Shown piece after piece: positions 63,417 through 64,000 of a stretch of DNA of 64,000 bases. A model generated the notes under the pieces. That model did not search any database and was not told where the DNA came from. It was given only the letters and a program-made list of their open reading frames with translations. This DNA is from JAIBBG01 sp043748015 (lineage in GTDB: Bacteria > Bacteroidota > Bacteroidia > Flavobacteriales_D > Sanyastnellaceae): contig JAYTOA010000182.1 of assembly GCA_043748015.1 (NCBI GenBank), positions 1-64,000 on the forward strand, written 5' to 3'. How positions within the stretch are numbered: the first letter of the stretch is position 1; each line of letters starts with the position of its first letter. The position numbers were made by a program, and so were the translations under genes.

Positions 63417-64000
63417 GTGAAGCTTTACATTATAGCAGGCGAAGCATCAGGTGATCTTCATGGATCGAATCTCATTCGCGCATTTCGTGCGCAAAAAAGT
63501 GACATCGAGATTCGCTGTTGGGGTGGCGATTTGATGAAAGAACAAGGCGCTACACTCGTTAAGCATTACCGGGATCTCGCTTTTATGGGATTTCTCGAAG
63601 TGCTTCTCAACATCAAAACCATCTTCAAAAATCTTGCATTTTGCAAAAAAGACATTGAGACTTTTGCTCCTGATGCGCTTATCCTGATTGACTATCCGGG
63701 GTTTAATCTGCGCATTGCAGAATGGGCAGCGAAAAACAGGATCAAAGTTTTTTATTACATCTCACCACAAATATGGGCCTGGAAAGAAAATCGCATCCAT
63801 CAAATAAAGCGTGACGTAGATAAAATGTTTGTCGTGCTTCCTTTTGAAAAAGATTTTTATCAAAAGCATCAAATGGATGTCGATTTTGTTGGACATCCTC
63901 TGCTCGATGTTATTTCAGAGCGCAAGAAAAACACTGAAAAATTTCTTACTGAAAACAACCTGGTGAAAAAGCCCATTATTGCACTACTCCCGGGAAGCAG
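63417..64000 (+). CDS. lpxB: Lipid-A-disaccharide synthase, 3' end outside window
   Basis: Joins two UDP-diacylglucosamine-derived units in lipid A synthesis; peripheral inner-membrane enzyme. The first about 195 residues are present. Start GTG 63417: KLYIIAGEASGDLHGS is the family N-terminus. The frame continues with CWGGDLMKEQGATLV, DYPGFNLRIAEWA, YYISPQIWAWKENR, VVLPFEKDFY and FVGHPLLDV, all typical LpxB blocks. It runs off the right edge. Third in the surE run. Confidence 0.94.
   Translation, partial: MKLYIIAGEASGDLHGSNLIRAFRAQKSDIEIRCWGGDLMKEQGATLVKHYRDLAFMGFLEVLLNIKTIFKNLAFCKKDIETFAPDALILIDYPGFNLRIAEWAAKNRIKVFYYISPQIWAWKENRIHQIKRDVDKMFVVLPFEKDFYQKHQMDVDFVGHPLLDVISERKKNTEKFLTENNLVKKPIIALLPGS

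Overview
The window comes from a member of the Bacteroidota with moderate GC content. The evidence is type IX secretion / gliding machinery (PorX, GldD, GldE, a PorT-like barrel, type A and type B C-terminal sorting domains), LpxB, DUF6728, a tiny COX24-type ribosomal protein, promoters of the form TTG-N18/19-TAnnTTTG, and few Shine-Dalgarno sequences. I cannot fix the class or genus from sequence alone. Most of the window is ordinary chromosomal core; the accessory-looking part is a tRNA patch around 21.3-22.5 kb.

Layout. 1-10 kb: hemF (cut by the left edge), a LysM plus periplasmic-binding-protein fusion, guaA, maf, a PorT-like barrel and a pair of M16 peptidases (one catalytic, one lacking the zinc motif). 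9.5-21.2 kb: hutH, an undecaprenyl-phosphate sugar transferase with a lipoprotein and a Gfo/Idh/MocA oxidoreductase, pcm, a DNA2/NAM7-type helicase, a large T9SS type B cargo protein with a small secreted partner, and a GNAT-like protein. 21.3-22.5 kb: tRNA-Lys(TTT), tRNA-Leu(GAG) and tRNA-Leu(CAG), interleaved with three broken tRNA-Leu-like bodies that carry a Cys-type GCA anticodon arm. Two of these form 86-bp perfect direct repeats flanking a small GIY-YIG nuclease gene.

22.6-32 kb: DAHP synthase/chorismate mutase, a fumarylacetoacetate hydrolase-family enzyme, an OmpA-family protein, a lipoprotein, and the membrane-biogenesis run rsfS-ftsH-cdsA-psd, with birA divergent. 32-38 kb: a MarR regulator followed by a fatty-acid beta-oxidation operon (FadN-type dehydrogenase/hydratase, thiolase, acyl-CoA dehydrogenase). 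38-47 kb: a TIGR02757 protein, DUF4159, RidA, the ssb-gldE-gldD operon, mutY, and the divergent HU - TPR - COX24-domain - RNase G run. 47-57 kb: an HD phosphohydrolase, PorX, a prolyl oligopeptidase, thioredoxin-fold proteins, DUF2797 and a glycine-rich RRM protein. 57.7-64 kb: tRNA-Met, a START-like protein, a frameshifted T9SS cargo remnant, trmN6, paaY- and paaJ-like genes, surE, and lpxB cut by the right edge.

The strongest unusual signal is the tRNA / GIY-YIG patch: duplicated half-tRNAs, a swapped anticodon arm, and terminator hairpins identical in the stem but different in the loop. Together they look like a small tRNA-associated mobile or homing element. Other points of interest are a two-hairpin leader in front of RNase G, a terminator abutting the start of a secretion-type barrel gene, a zinc-cysteine-stripped DUF2797 protein, and a 14-bp palindrome in front of the MarR gene.
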